64,000 nt of DNA from Halapricum hydrolyticum (GTDB taxonomy: Archaea > Halobacteriota > Halobacteria > Halobacteriales > Haloarculaceae): the NCBI RefSeq assembly GCF_025517535.1, contig NZ_JAOPKC010000014.1, positions 1-64,000 on the forward strand. The letters are read 5' to 3'. The notes under the pieces are model-generated. The model had not been told where the DNA came from, did not search any database, and saw nothing but the letters and a program-made list of their open reading frames with translations. This document shows, in pieces, positions 42,715-50,789 of this stretch. The position numbers and the translations under genes are program-made. Numbering within the stretch: the first letter of the stretch is position 1; each line of letters opens with the position of its first letter.

Positions 42715-44076
42715 ATGATGACGCGATCGTATACGAGACGCCGTGCCCTCCGGATCGGCAGCGCGGGGATCGTCGGCTGTCTGGCGGGGTGTACTGGTTT
42801 GCTCAACGGAGACGACAACGACAGCGAAAACGACGACACCACCCCTAGTACTGAGGACGGCGGGAACAACGGGGAACGTCCACCCGAACTCGGCGTGGTG
42901 CCGGGGAGTGCGACAGCGGTGGCGCACGTCGACGCCGCCGCGTTGCTCGATGGCCCTGTCGGCGAGAGTGCCATCGAGGGCGCGCTCTCGTCGGTGGCCA
43001 CACAGCAGCCGTCCTACGATGGGCCCGAAAGCTACGATGCGGCGCTCGATACGATCGAGACGGAGTTCGGACTGGACCCGCAGGGCATCAGTTCGGTGAC
43101 AGCGTTCGTCGGAGACCAGAGCAGCGAAGAGATCGGAATCGTTGCCGAGACTGACTACGACGAACCGGACGTTCTCGACGTTCTGCAGGCGGACGGATCG
43201 GTCTCCAAGGAAACCTACGGCGGCGTGACGATCTACACTGACCCGGGCGACAGCGCTGTCGGCGTCCTGGGCGACGGACAGTATGCAGCCGGCCCGGTCG
43301 GCGTCGTCGAGTCAGTCATCGACGTCACGAACGGCGAGAAGGACGCCGCTGGCGGTGACGTCGTCACGACCTACGAGGACGCGCCGTCCGGACCGATCCG
43401 ATTCGGCGCCGTCGTTCCGGACGAGGGGGACCGGCAGTCCGCGGGCGCGCTGGCGGCCGTCGAGACTGTCCGAGGCGGGATGTCTGCCGACGGCGATCAG
43501 CGCCGGCTCGTCGTCGAGATGGAGGCCACCGATACCGACGCTGCCGGGCGGCTCACGACGACGCTCGAAAGGGGTCTCTCGGAGCTGCAATCCCGGATGG
43601 AAGGGGAGTCGGGACCGCTCGCTGACGCGCTCGCACAGCTCGACGCTGTCGACGTCCAGCGTGACGGGGCGACCGTATCGATGGTCCACAGCGCCAGCGC
43701 CGAGGAGGCCGGCAATCTCATGGCGGTAGCCGTCGCCGTCGTCGGGACGTTCGTGCTCGACCTCGGAGAATCACAGGCCGCAACGTATCCCCGGGCGTCG
43801 TTCGCGTTCGATTACGACGCCGGTGCGGAGACGGTCACGATCACTCACCAGAGCGGCGACGCCATCGACGGTTCGAACCTGTACGTTCGCGGTACGACAG
43901 GCAACGGGACGATCAATGCACAGTGGGCCGGCGACTACGGCGTCAGCGAGGTGATGGCCGGTTCGCGCGTCACCGTCCAGAACGTCACTGACTCGTTCGA
44001 ACTGCGCGTCGTCCGGGATCCGGCGGATCAAGAACAATCGGCGGTCCTGGCCGCGATGTCCGGCCCTGAAGCGTGA
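42715..44076 (+). CDS. Tat lipoprotein with internal type IV pilin-like segment
   Basis: Surface protein of 453 residues. Its start MMTRSYTRRRALRIGSAGIV has a twin-arginine motif and is followed by the lipobox LAGC (Cys26), then a Gly/Asp/Asn linker. Residues about 60-330 form a mixed domain I do not recognise (GVVPGSATAVAHVDAAALLD). Residues 335-350 (LMAVAVAVVGTFVLDLGE) look like the hydrophobic helix of haloarchaeal type IV pilins, followed by ATYPRASFAFDYDAGAETVT and SNLYVRG, the pilin/archaellin-like beta domain (DUF1628). No prepilin peptidase site precedes the helix. ATG 42718 is an alternative start. Confidence 0.75.
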   Translation: MMTRSYTRRRALRIGSAGIVGCLAGCTGLLNGDDNDSENDDTTPSTEDGGNNGERPPELGVVPGSATAVAHVDAAALLDGPVGESAIEGALSSVATQQPSYDGPESYDAALDTIETEFGLDPQGISSVTAFVGDQSSEEIGIVAETDYDEPDVLDVLQADGSVSKETYGGVTIYTDPGDSAVGVLGDGQYAAGPVGVVESVIDVTNGEKDAAGGDVVTTYEDAPSGPIRFGAVVPDEGDRQSAGALAAVETVRGGMSADGDQRRLVVEMEATDTDAAGRLTTTLERGLSELQSRMEGESGPLADALAQLDAVDVQRDGATVSMVHSASAEEAGNLMAVAVAVVGTFVLDLGESQAATYPRASFAFDYDAGAETVTITHQSGDAIDGSNLYVRGTTGNGTINAQWAGDYGVSEVMAGSRVTVQNVTDSFELRVVRDPADQEQSAVLAAMSGPEA

Positions 44077-44088
44077 CGCGTAGCGCGG

Positions 44089-44292
44089 TCACAGCGCCTT
44101 GATATCCGCGGCAGTTACCGCACGGTCCTCGGGGAGCCGTTCGACACACTCGAAACAGAGGAAGTGCTCGCTGCCGTCGGCCAGTTCCAGGGTGACCCCA
44201 CCGCTCGACCCGCCGGCCTGGCTCCAGAAGTCGCTGATCCCGCCGGCGATCCGGGTTCGCTCGTTGCAGCCGTCACAGCGCTGGGTCGACAT
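44089..44292 (-). CDS. small zinc-binding protein (DUF7561-like)
   Basis: 67-residue protein with two C-x-x-C pairs, RCDGCNER at the start and FLCFECVERL near 47, that should bind one zinc ion. The centre SQAGGSSGGVTLELADGS is a short beta hairpin. Typical of haloarchaeal single-zinc proteins (I recall DUF7561); function unknown. ATG 44292 (MSTQRCDGC) chosen over a start nine codons earlier because the zinc pair follows at once. Convergent with the lipoprotein gene, 12 bases apart. Confidence 0.75.
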   Translation of the reverse strand: MSTQRCDGCNERTRIAGGISDFWSQAGGSSGGVTLELADGSEHFLCFECVERLPEDRAVTAADIKAL

Positions 44293-44433
44293 CGAACGTG
44301 CTTGTCGCCCGGCAGGCAAAAACGTTCGTCGTCCAGTGCAGTGTCGTCGGGTGCGGTGTCGTCACTACTGGGTCGTCAGACGTGACGCGTAGCGTCGCCA
44401 CTGGCGGACGTGAGCGCGGAACCAAACACGATC

Positions 44434-44607
44434 TCAGGACGATTTGATTTCCTCGAACTGATCGAGGAGTTCCTCGGTCGACTCGCCGGCGTCGTAGTCT
44501 ACGCTGCCATGGTACGTCGTCCGCTCGTCGTCGAAGCTGGCATCGACTTCGGTGTTCTTGCGCTCACGGCGCTCGTGCTCGTCATCGTCGAAGGAGCCCA
44601 TCGCCAT
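44434..44607 (-). CDS. small acidic protein (DUF5786-like)
   Basis: Protein of 57 residues, MAMGSFDDDEHERRERKNTE with the ending STEELLDQFEEIKSS, matching the haloarchaeal DUF5786 family as I remember it. No cysteines or membrane segment; function unknown. A start two codons in (MGSFDDD) is possible. Divergent from htpX, with about 140 bases between. Confidence 0.78.
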   Translation of the reverse strand: MAMGSFDDDEHERRERKNTEVDASFDDERTTYHGSVDYDAGESTEELLDQFEEIKSS

Positions 44608-44711
44608 TGTGTACCACACACGAACTTGTGTGTTCTTGCTTATCAATGTAACGCAATCTCACGGGTCATGTTGTCGCAGTACCCGGGTAGAGAGGCGCCT
44701 CGGACACGAGG

Positions 44712-44719
44712 CTTATACG
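44712..44719 (+). promoter_or_regulatory. TATA-like box of htpX
   Basis: CTTATACG is centred about 31 bases before the ATG at 44746 and only 10 before the ATG at 44725, so it decides for the later start. Confidence 0.5.
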
Positions 44720-44745
44720 CCTCGATGGCCAACAGTCGGCCACAC

Positions 44746-45585
44746 ATGCGACATCCAGGTCTCAAGCTCCGGATGGCGATCGTCGGATCGATCCTGTTCG
44801 GGTTCTACGCAGTCGTTGCGGCCGGCCTCTATGCGACGTTCGGCGGTTCGACGACAGTACTCGCGCTCGTTCTCGCAGGGAGCGTCCTGTTGATCGGCGC
44901 CCAGTACAAGATCGGCAAGTGGGGCGCGCTGCGGAGCGTCGGCGCACAGGACATGCCCGAGGACGACCCCCGGTTCCGGGAAATCCACCGGTCAGTCGAG
45001 CGACTCAGCGACGATATGAACATCGAAAAGCCCCGGCTGATGATCGCCGAGATGGGCGTGCCCAACGCCTTCGCGGTCGGTCGCAAGGGCGCCGGCGTCG
45101 TGGTCGTCTCCGCACAGCTCGTGCAGTTGCTGGACCACGACGAACTCGAAGGCGTACTCGCCCACGAGCTGGCGCACATCCGCAATCGCGACGTCGTGAC
45201 GATGGTCATCGGGCAGGGGATCGCGACGATCGTCGGCCTCGTGGCGCAGTTCGCCGTGATCTTCCTCGGCGACAACGACTTCGCCGACATCATCCTCGGG
45301 ATCATCGTCGGGAACATCGTCCAGTTCCTCGTCATGCTGTTCGTGCTGGCGATCTCCCGGTATCGGGAGTACGTCGCCGACAGCGACGCCGCCGGTGCGA
45401 TCGGCCGCGGCGAACCGCTGGCCCGCGCACTGGAGAAAATCAGCGGTGCCGATCACAGCCGCTCGCGGATCAGCGAAGAGGCCAGCGCGCTCTGTATCTT
45501 CGGCGAATCCAGGAGTCTCCTCACGAAGCTCGTCTCGACGCACCCCCCGACTGAAAAGCGCATCGAGAAGCTTCGGTCCTACTAA
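44746..45585 (+). CDS. htpX: HtpX-family membrane zinc metalloprotease
   Basis: Integral membrane M48 protease of 279 residues, involved in quality control of membrane proteins. Two N-terminal helices (about 12-32 and 36-55) precede the catalytic segment. The zinc site is GVLAHELAHIRNRDVVTM (about 142), with the distal Glu in REYVADSDAAGAIG near 210. Two more helices (about 160-182 and 185-205) lie between. The end STHPPTEKRIEKLRSY is the conserved family C-terminus. Single gene with its own TATA box. Confidence 0.92.
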   Translation: MRHPGLKLRMAIVGSILFGFYAVVAAGLYATFGGSTTVLALVLAGSVLLIGAQYKIGKWGALRSVGAQDMPEDDPRFREIHRSVERLSDDMNIEKPRLMIAEMGVPNAFAVGRKGAGVVVVSAQLVQLLDHDELEGVLAHELAHIRNRDVVTMVIGQGIATIVGLVAQFAVIFLGDNDFADIILGIIVGNIVQFLVMLFVLAISRYREYVADSDAAGAIGRGEPLARALEKISGADHSRSRISEEASALCIFGESRSLLTKLVSTHPPTEKRIEKLRSY

Positions 45586-45764
45586 GCGACCTTTCCGCCT
45601 CGTGTGTCCTCGCGAGCGCCACGACGCTCCCGTCATCGGGTTCATATATAGCCTCGTGGATGGCCGTCTCCGGGGAGACGTACTTCCAGGAGCATCTCGA
45701 AACAGTGCGTCAGGATCGGCTTGCCGTCAACACCGGGCTGACGTCGTCCCGTGATGGCAGTGAC

Positions 45765-46394
45765 CTACCGTCGTCGGAGATACGCCGGCGGCACTCGGTC
45801 GGTCGTGTAGACGTCCGTTCCACGGTCAGTGATCTCGTGGCCGTCCGCGAGCATCGCGGCGGCGTCGACCTCGATGATCGCGGGCTCGTCGGCGTGGCGC
45901 GAGCCGACCTCGCGTGCCGACTCGACCGTCCCCGAGAGGTGGGCCTGCTGGCGAGACATCGACCTGAGTCCTTCTTCGAAGATCGAATCGAGATGTCGCG
46001 GTGCTGTCCCGTGATAGAGAGTGTCGGGAACCGGCGTATCGCCCGATTCGAGATCGACGTCGACGGAGTGGCCGTAAGCGGCTCTGATGCGCCGGCCGTC
46101 AAACTCGAATCGACCCTTTGGATCCGTCGCAACGACCGCCTCGACGGCCCGTTCGTCGGCCCAGTCGTATTTTCGTTCGACTGCCGCCACGAGTTCCTCG
46201 AAGTCGGTCCAGCCGCTGTCGTCCAGTTCGATCCCGGCATCGTCGGGAAAGTGCCTGAGTGCTCCGCTCAGGTACTTCGAGAGCCGACGGCGACGATCGC
46301 CGGAGAGTACGGGTTGCAGGTGCCGGTCACAGACGGGACACCGCTCATCCTCGAAGTGGCCGTGGTCGGAACAGACAGCGACGGGGCCTGGCAT
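45765..46394 (-). CDS. kptA: RNA 2'-phosphotransferase with N-terminal zinc ribbon
   Basis: Tpt1/KptA enzyme of 209 residues that removes a 2'-phosphate from RNA splice junctions with NAD. The first 25 residues hold VAVCSDHGHF and CPVCDRHL, a zinc-ribbon-like pair common in archaeal members. The catalytic core has RLSKYLSGALRHFPDDAGIE, RIRAAYGHSVDVD, LYHGTAPRHLDSIFEEGL and HLSGTVESAREVGSRH, carrying the conserved Arg-His-Arg-Arg set. ATG 46394 chosen because the ribbon follows. Divergent from truD by 90 bases; both act on RNA, with the ligase pair elsewhere in the window. Confidence 0.9.
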   Translation of the reverse strand: MPGPVAVCSDHGHFEDERCPVCDRHLQPVLSGDRRRRLSKYLSGALRHFPDDAGIELDDSGWTDFEELVAAVERKYDWADERAVEAVVATDPKGRFEFDGRRIRAAYGHSVDVDLESGDTPVPDTLYHGTAPRHLDSIFEEGLRSMSRQQAHLSGTVESAREVGSRHADEPAIIEVDAAAMLADGHEITDRGTDVYTTDRVPPAYLRRR

Positions 46395-46483
46395 CGGGAG
46401 CGTGTTGCCGGTCGAGCGCGAAAAGGTCGGCGGTCGTGCCGACAGGACTTTACTCGCGGCTCCTGCACCTCCACTCAACGCAA

Positions 46484-47827
46484 ATGCGCGAGGCACACCC
46501 ACTCGAAGCGACCGTCGGGATCGACTACTACGTCAGCGACGCGGCGGGGATCGGCGGACGACTCCGTGATTCTCCCGAGAGCTTCCGGGTCGAGGAGATC
46601 GAGGCGTTCGACGCCGAGCCGATCGATGCTGCTCCCGGCGCGTACCCGCACGTCCTCGTGCGGGCCACGCTGCGGGGGTGGGACACCAACGACTTCGCAA
46701 GTGTGCTGTCCGATCAGCTGGGGATCAGCCGCGAACGGATCGACTGGGCCGGCACGAAAGACAAGCACGCGGTCACGACCCAGTTGTTCACCGTCAGGAA
46801 AGGTGATCCCGACGCGATCGCGGCCGTCGACCTGTCCGGCGCCGACATCGAGGTACTGGGCCGGACCGGGCGCGGGCTGCAGTTCGGCGACCTGGCGGGC
46901 AATCGCTTCGAGATCACGGTCACGGGGGCCGAACAAACCGAGACGATCGGGCAGATCACCGACGAGTTGGGATCGTTCTGCGGTGACGACGACCGAGTGG
47001 GCGTGCCCAACTTCTTCGGCCAGCAGCGCTTCGGCAGTCGGCGGGCGATCACCCACGAGGTCGGGCTGGCGATCGTCCGCCGCGAGTGGGAACAGGCCGT
47101 CCGGACCTACGCCGCCAATCCGAGCGGCCGCGAGCGCCAGCGGACTCGCGACGCCAGATCGACCGTCGAAGACTGCTGGAACGACCGGGAGTGGGAGCGG
47201 ACACTCGATGCGATGCCGGGCTACCTGGGCTACGAGCGCGCGATGTTGCAACGACTCGCCGAGCGCAAGGGCGAAACGCCGGCTGATTTCCGGGACGCCC
47301 TGACCGCGCTGCCGAGCAACCTCCAGCGTCTGTTCGTCAACGCCGCCCAGTCGTACGTGTTCAACCGGATCTGCTCGGAGCGACTCCGCCGCGGACTGCC
47401 GTTCGACGAACCGATCGAGGGCGACGTTATCTGCTTCGCCGATTCGGACGCTCCCGAGGGGCTGGATCTGCCCGACACGAATCGGACGCAGGTGGTCACC
47501 GAGCGTCGCGTCGGGACGGCGCGTCGACACGTCGAGCGCGGCCGGGCGTTCGTGACCGCGCCGCTGGTCGGCACTGACACCGAATTCGGAGGGGGCGAGC
47601 CCGCCGAGATCGCGCGTGACGTACTCGCGGATCTCGATCTCGAACCAGCGGACTTCGACCTGCCCGGCGAGTTCGAATCCTCGGGAACTCGGCGGGCGAT
47701 TCTGGTGCGCACTGATCTGGACGTCTCCGTGGACTCGCCGACGTTCTCCTTCGCGCTCCCGAAAGGCTCCTATGCGACCGTCCTGCTACGAGAGTACCTG
47801 AAGGCTGCCCCCGACGACCTGGCGTGA
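46484..47827 (+). CDS. truD: tRNA pseudouridine synthase D
   Basis: TruD-family enzyme of 447 residues that makes pseudouridine at position 13 of tRNA. The catalytic Asp is in the signature GTKDKHAVTTQLFTV (about 89-103), preceded by ESFRVEEIEAF near the start and followed by VGVPNFFGQQRFGSRR near 167. The TRUD insertion domain (about 190-360) and the end FSFALPKGSYATVLLREYLK are complete. ATG 46484. Divergent from kptA. Confidence 0.94.
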   Translation: MREAHPLEATVGIDYYVSDAAGIGGRLRDSPESFRVEEIEAFDAEPIDAAPGAYPHVLVRATLRGWDTNDFASVLSDQLGISRERIDWAGTKDKHAVTTQLFTVRKGDPDAIAAVDLSGADIEVLGRTGRGLQFGDLAGNRFEITVTGAEQTETIGQITDELGSFCGDDDRVGVPNFFGQQRFGSRRAITHEVGLAIVRREWEQAVRTYAANPSGRERQRTRDARSTVEDCWNDREWERTLDAMPGYLGYERAMLQRLAERKGETPADFRDALTALPSNLQRLFVNAAQSYVFNRICSERLRRGLPFDEPIEGDVICFADSDAPEGLDLPDTNRTQVVTERRVGTARRHVERGRAFVTAPLVGTDTEFGGGEPAEIARDVLADLDLEPADFDLPGEFESSGTRRAILVRTDLDVSVDSPTFSFALPKGSYATVLLREYLKAAPDDLA

Positions 47828-47902
47828 GGTCACATACAGCTTGTTCGCAGAGCGAAACTCGTCGGTGTGTCTAATATCATTGAACTCCTACAGCAATTAG
47901 TT

Positions 47903-48946
47903 ATGGCCGAGAGCCGAGCTCTTCCTGAATACATACCTGCCGCTCTGGAGCACGCAGATGCAGTGGTCTGGGCAGTGGACATCGAGACGAAAGAGATCGT
48001 ATCACTGATTGGGAGTATGCCGGCTATCGAGAACCTGCAGGATGTCGAAAATCTCGTGACTTTTTTCGATCGTGGCATTCATCCTGACGACCTACCCGAA
48101 GTCGATCCCCTGTATCGACAGGTTTTCGAGAGAGAATCGGAACAGCTCTCTGTGGATTTTCGGACACACCCCGACCAGGGGGAGATCCGGTGGATCCACG
48201 TCGATGCACGCGTCATGCACATCGAAGACGGCGACCTTCTCGTGGGCGTAGGGACCGATATCACGGCGCGGAAGCGGTACGAGCGCGAGCTCAAGGAGCA
48301 AAGAAACCGGCTGGAGGAGTTCTCGAGCGTTCTCTCACACGATCTACGGAACCCGCTCCAGATCGCGACGGGACACGTCAAACTCGCACAGGTCGAAGAC
48401 AAGGACGATCACCTGGGTGCGATCGAGCAGGCGCTGGAACGGATGGAAACACTGATCAGCGAATTGTTGACTGCCGTCGAAGAGGGCGGACCGATGATTC
48501 GAGGCGGTAGTATGGTCGAAACCGACAGAGAACATCTCGACGTCGAAGCGGTTGCAACTGCGGCGTGGGATGCCGTCGAGACACAGGACGCGACGCTCTC
48601 TGTCGAGACGGAGACGACGATCTCGGCCGACCGGTCGAACCTGGAGCAGCTGTTCGAGAACCTGTTTCGGAACGCCGTAGAACACGGTGGTACAGGCGTG
48701 GCCGTCACCGTCGGCGATCTCGACGAGCAGCACGGATTTTACGTTGCCGATGACGGTCCCGGGATCCCGGACGGCGAGCGTGACGCGATCTTCGAGATGG
48801 GATACTCGACTGGTGGCAACGGGGCCGGTCTCGGATTGCGGATCGTCTCGCAGATCGCCGAAACCTACGGCTGGACGGTCACTGTGACCGGCAGCGAACG
48901 TGGCGGCGCACGGTTCGAGATCGCTGTGGAGACGGACGCTGGGTGA
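47903..48946 (+). CDS. PAS-domain sensor histidine kinase
   Basis: Soluble sensor kinase of 347 residues. A PAS domain (about 10-128) ends VGTDITARKRYERELKEQ. The His helix is FSSVLSHDLRNPLQIATGHV (about 141-160). The ATPase domain is complete: N-box LFENLFRNAVEHGG, G1 FYVADDGPGIPDGERD, G2 NGAGLGLRIVSQIAETYGW, end GGARFEIAVE. No receiver domain or partner regulator adjoins, as is common for haloarchaeal orphan kinases. ATG 47903 is about 28 bases after TAATATCA; a GTG at 47867 would add 12 residues. Confidence 0.88.
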   Translation: MAESRALPEYIPAALEHADAVVWAVDIETKEIVSLIGSMPAIENLQDVENLVTFFDRGIHPDDLPEVDPLYRQVFERESEQLSVDFRTHPDQGEIRWIHVDARVMHIEDGDLLVGVGTDITARKRYERELKEQRNRLEEFSSVLSHDLRNPLQIATGHVKLAQVEDKDDHLGAIEQALERMETLISELLTAVEEGGPMIRGGSMVETDREHLDVEAVATAAWDAVETQDATLSVETETTISADRSNLEQLFENLFRNAVEHGGTGVAVTVGDLDEQHGFYVADDGPGIPDGERDAIFEMGYSTGGNGAGLGLRIVSQIAETYGWTVTVTGSERGGARFEIAVETDAG

Positions 48947-49062
48947 TCGATTCGCGCGCGAGTTCCAACATTCACACGCGAGTCTGGACGAACCGACCTC
49001 ACATCGAGTTCGGACAGTCAAACCGTCTGGCTTATTCGCGCCGAGTTCGAAACTCGGCACAC

Positions 49063-49785
49063 ATGGAGTGTCGGCAGTGTGCCTCGCCGCTCGAGCGTCC
49101 CGGCGATTACTGTCTGGTCTGCCGGACGCACAATTCGGACGCCGTCGTGCTCGATCTCGACCGCGATCGGGCGCGGATCGTCTCGTTGTTCGAGGAGTCG
49201 ATCGTCGGCGAGCACACGATCACGACCACGCCCGAGGACGACAGCGAAGCCCAGGTGGTCGAACTGCGGAACTTCGCCGGGCTCGTGGCCGACGAGGTCC
49301 GGCGCAAGCGCCCCGAGGAGGTCTACGTCACCGGCGACCGGGACGTGATCGAGCGCCTGCGCGGGCAGCTGCACTATCCGTTCTACCGGGTTCGCGCGGA
49401 CGATCCTGTCGAACACGTGCTCGAACGCCGCGGCGAGCCGGCTCTGGAAGTCGTCGACGCCGCGCCCGCGGAGAAGCTCGGCGGCAGTCACTCGACACTG
49501 ATCGGCGGCCGCGACGGCCAGCGCGCCATCCAGACGGTGGCCGGCCACCCCCACGTCAAAAAGGTCATCCCGGGACCGATCGACGCCGGCGGGAGCGGGT
49601 CCCGGACGGGCGTCCGCGCGAAGGCGACCCGCGCGGGCGAGGACGGAAACGTTCGCCTGCTCATCCGTGACGGCTCGAGCGTCCAGGAAAACCGCGTGGT
49701 GACGACCGCCGGGGACCGACAGCTCGGCGAGCACGTCCGCGCCGATCTGAACGAGGCACTCGTCGAAGCGGACCTCCAGGACTGA
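49063..49785 (+). CDS. zinc-binding archaeal protein (DUF2103-like)
   Basis: Protein of 240 residues with an N-terminal zinc knuckle MECRQCASPLERPGDYCLVC (both C-x-x-C pairs within 20 residues). The mid-section is RNFAGLVADEVRRKRPEEVY, and the end GGSHSTLIGGRDGQRAIQTV, HPHVKKVIPGPID is the conserved block of the archaeal DUF2103 family. RNA or nucleotide binding is plausible from the basic C-terminal part (RTGVRAKATRAGEDGNVRLL), but unproven. It lies upstream of rpl37ae with an independent promoter. Confidence 0.82.
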   Translation: MECRQCASPLERPGDYCLVCRTHNSDAVVLDLDRDRARIVSLFEESIVGEHTITTTPEDDSEAQVVELRNFAGLVADEVRRKRPEEVYVTGDRDVIERLRGQLHYPFYRVRADDPVEHVLERRGEPALEVVDAAPAEKLGGSHSTLIGGRDGQRAIQTVAGHPHVKKVIPGPIDAGGSGSRTGVRAKATRAGEDGNVRLLIRDGSSVQENRVVTTAGDRQLGEHVRADLNEALVEADLQD

Positions 49786-49954
49786 ATTTTCGTCTTTCGG
49801 TCGCCCGTTGTGGGCGTCTCTATTGCCCGGAGACAGACTCTTCCGAAAGTGGGGGTCCAGCACCAACAGAGACATCCGATCCACTGCAACGAGGCGGATC
49901 TCGGAGTCGCAACTCGCAGGACTTAAGAATACGCTGGCGCGAGAGTACGGTACT

Positions 49955-50233
49955 ATGGCTGAACAGAAGGGACGCACCGGGAGCGCGGGCCGGTTCGGTG
50001 CCCGCTACGGGCGCGTTGCCCGGCGTCGCGTCGCCGAGATCGAAGCCGAAATGCACGACGACCACACCTGTCCCCAGTGCGGCGAGGACCGCGTCGACCG
50101 CCAGGGAACCGGCATCTGGGAGTGTCAGGCTTGCGGGTACGCTTTCACCGGCGGTGCCTACCAGCCCGAGACGCCCGCCGGCAAGACTGTCCGGCGCTCG
50201 ATCCGCGCGGCACTGTCCGAGGACGAAGAATAA
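49955..50233 (+). CDS. rpl37ae: 50S ribosomal protein L37Ae (eL43)
   Basis: Ribosomal protein of 92 residues of the large subunit. The zinc ribbon HTCPQCGEDRVDRQGTGIWE, followed by CQACGYAFTGGAY, and the basic start RTGSAGRFGARYGRVARRRV are diagnostic. rpoP starts 25 bases after its stop and pcc1 follows, an order conserved in haloarchaea. A TTAAGAAT element about 30 bases before the ATG probably serves as promoter. Confidence 0.97.
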   Translation: MAEQKGRTGSAGRFGARYGRVARRRVAEIEAEMHDDHTCPQCGEDRVDRQGTGIWECQACGYAFTGGAYQPETPAGKTVRRSIRAALSEDEE

Positions 50234-50258
50234 CTGGCTCCAGCCACAAACTATAGAT

Positions 50259-50393
50259 ATGAGCTACAAGTGTTCTCGCTGCAAGCGCGACGTCGAACTG
50301 GATTCCTACGGCGGCGTCCGCTGTCCGTACTGCGGACACCGCGTGCTCCTCAAGGAGCGCGCCCCGGACGTCAAGGAAGTCGACGTCGAGTGA
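50259..50393 (+). CDS. rpoP: DNA-directed RNA polymerase subunit P
   Basis: Smallest RNA polymerase subunit (archaeal Rpo12/RpoP), 44 residues with a zinc ribbon: MSYKCSRCKRDVELDSYGGV followed by RCPYCGHRVLLKERAP. It tethers other assembly subunits in the polymerase. It lies between rpl37ae and pcc1 in one operon. Confidence 0.97.
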   Translation: MSYKCSRCKRDVELDSYGGVRCPYCGHRVLLKERAPDVKEVDVE

Positions 50394-50475
50394 TCGTGGC
50401 CGGTGTAAACCTGTGTCAGGTCGACCACACGGCCCCGTGTGGTCGCAACGACGAACCGTTACGGCGATCACGATA

Positions 50476-50733
50476 ATGGATCACGAAGCCGTTTTCACTG
50501 CCGTCTACGAGTCCGACGTCCGTGCGCGTCGCGTCAAGCGCAGCGTCGAACTCGAAGCCGGCGACATCGAAGGCGACCGAACAGTCGCGACTGTCGACCG
50601 TGACGGCAACCGCCTGACGATCACGATCGAAGCGGCCGATCTGATCGCGCTGCGCGCCGGCATCAACACCTGGCTGTCGCTCGTCGACGTCGCCGAGCGC
50701 TGCAGCGGCGTCGACGCCGTCGCCATCGACTAG
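50476..50733 (+). CDS. pcc1: KEOPS complex subunit Pcc1
   Basis: Dimerisation subunit of the KEOPS complex, which makes t6A at position 37 of ANN-decoding tRNAs. Short alpha/beta protein of 85 residues with VDRDGNRLTITIEAADLIAL, then RAGINTWLSLVDVAERCSGV, the conserved C-terminal helices. It lies 82 bases after rpoP. The next gene, a thiolase, is on the other strand, so any further genes of this cluster in relatives are not here. Confidence 0.9.
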   Translation: MDHEAVFTAVYESDVRARRVKRSVELEAGDIEGDRTVATVDRDGNRLTITIEAADLIALRAGINTWLSLVDVAERCSGVDAVAID

Positions 50734-50789
50734 AATGCTTTCGGTTGCGCGGTCGATCGACTAGACGAGTCTGGAGTCGGCTGCGTCAA

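Noticed and set aside
42666..43001. N-terminal extension of the helicase to an ATG at 43001
   Set aside because: It would run through the divergent lipoprotein gene and both promoters; a GTG 25 bases after a TATA box is a better start.
45660..47303. 547-codon plus-strand frame across kptA and truD
   Set aside because: Both genes underneath have clear catalytic motifs; the frame is composed of low-complexity Arg/Ser/Pro residues and is an antisense or off-frame shadow.
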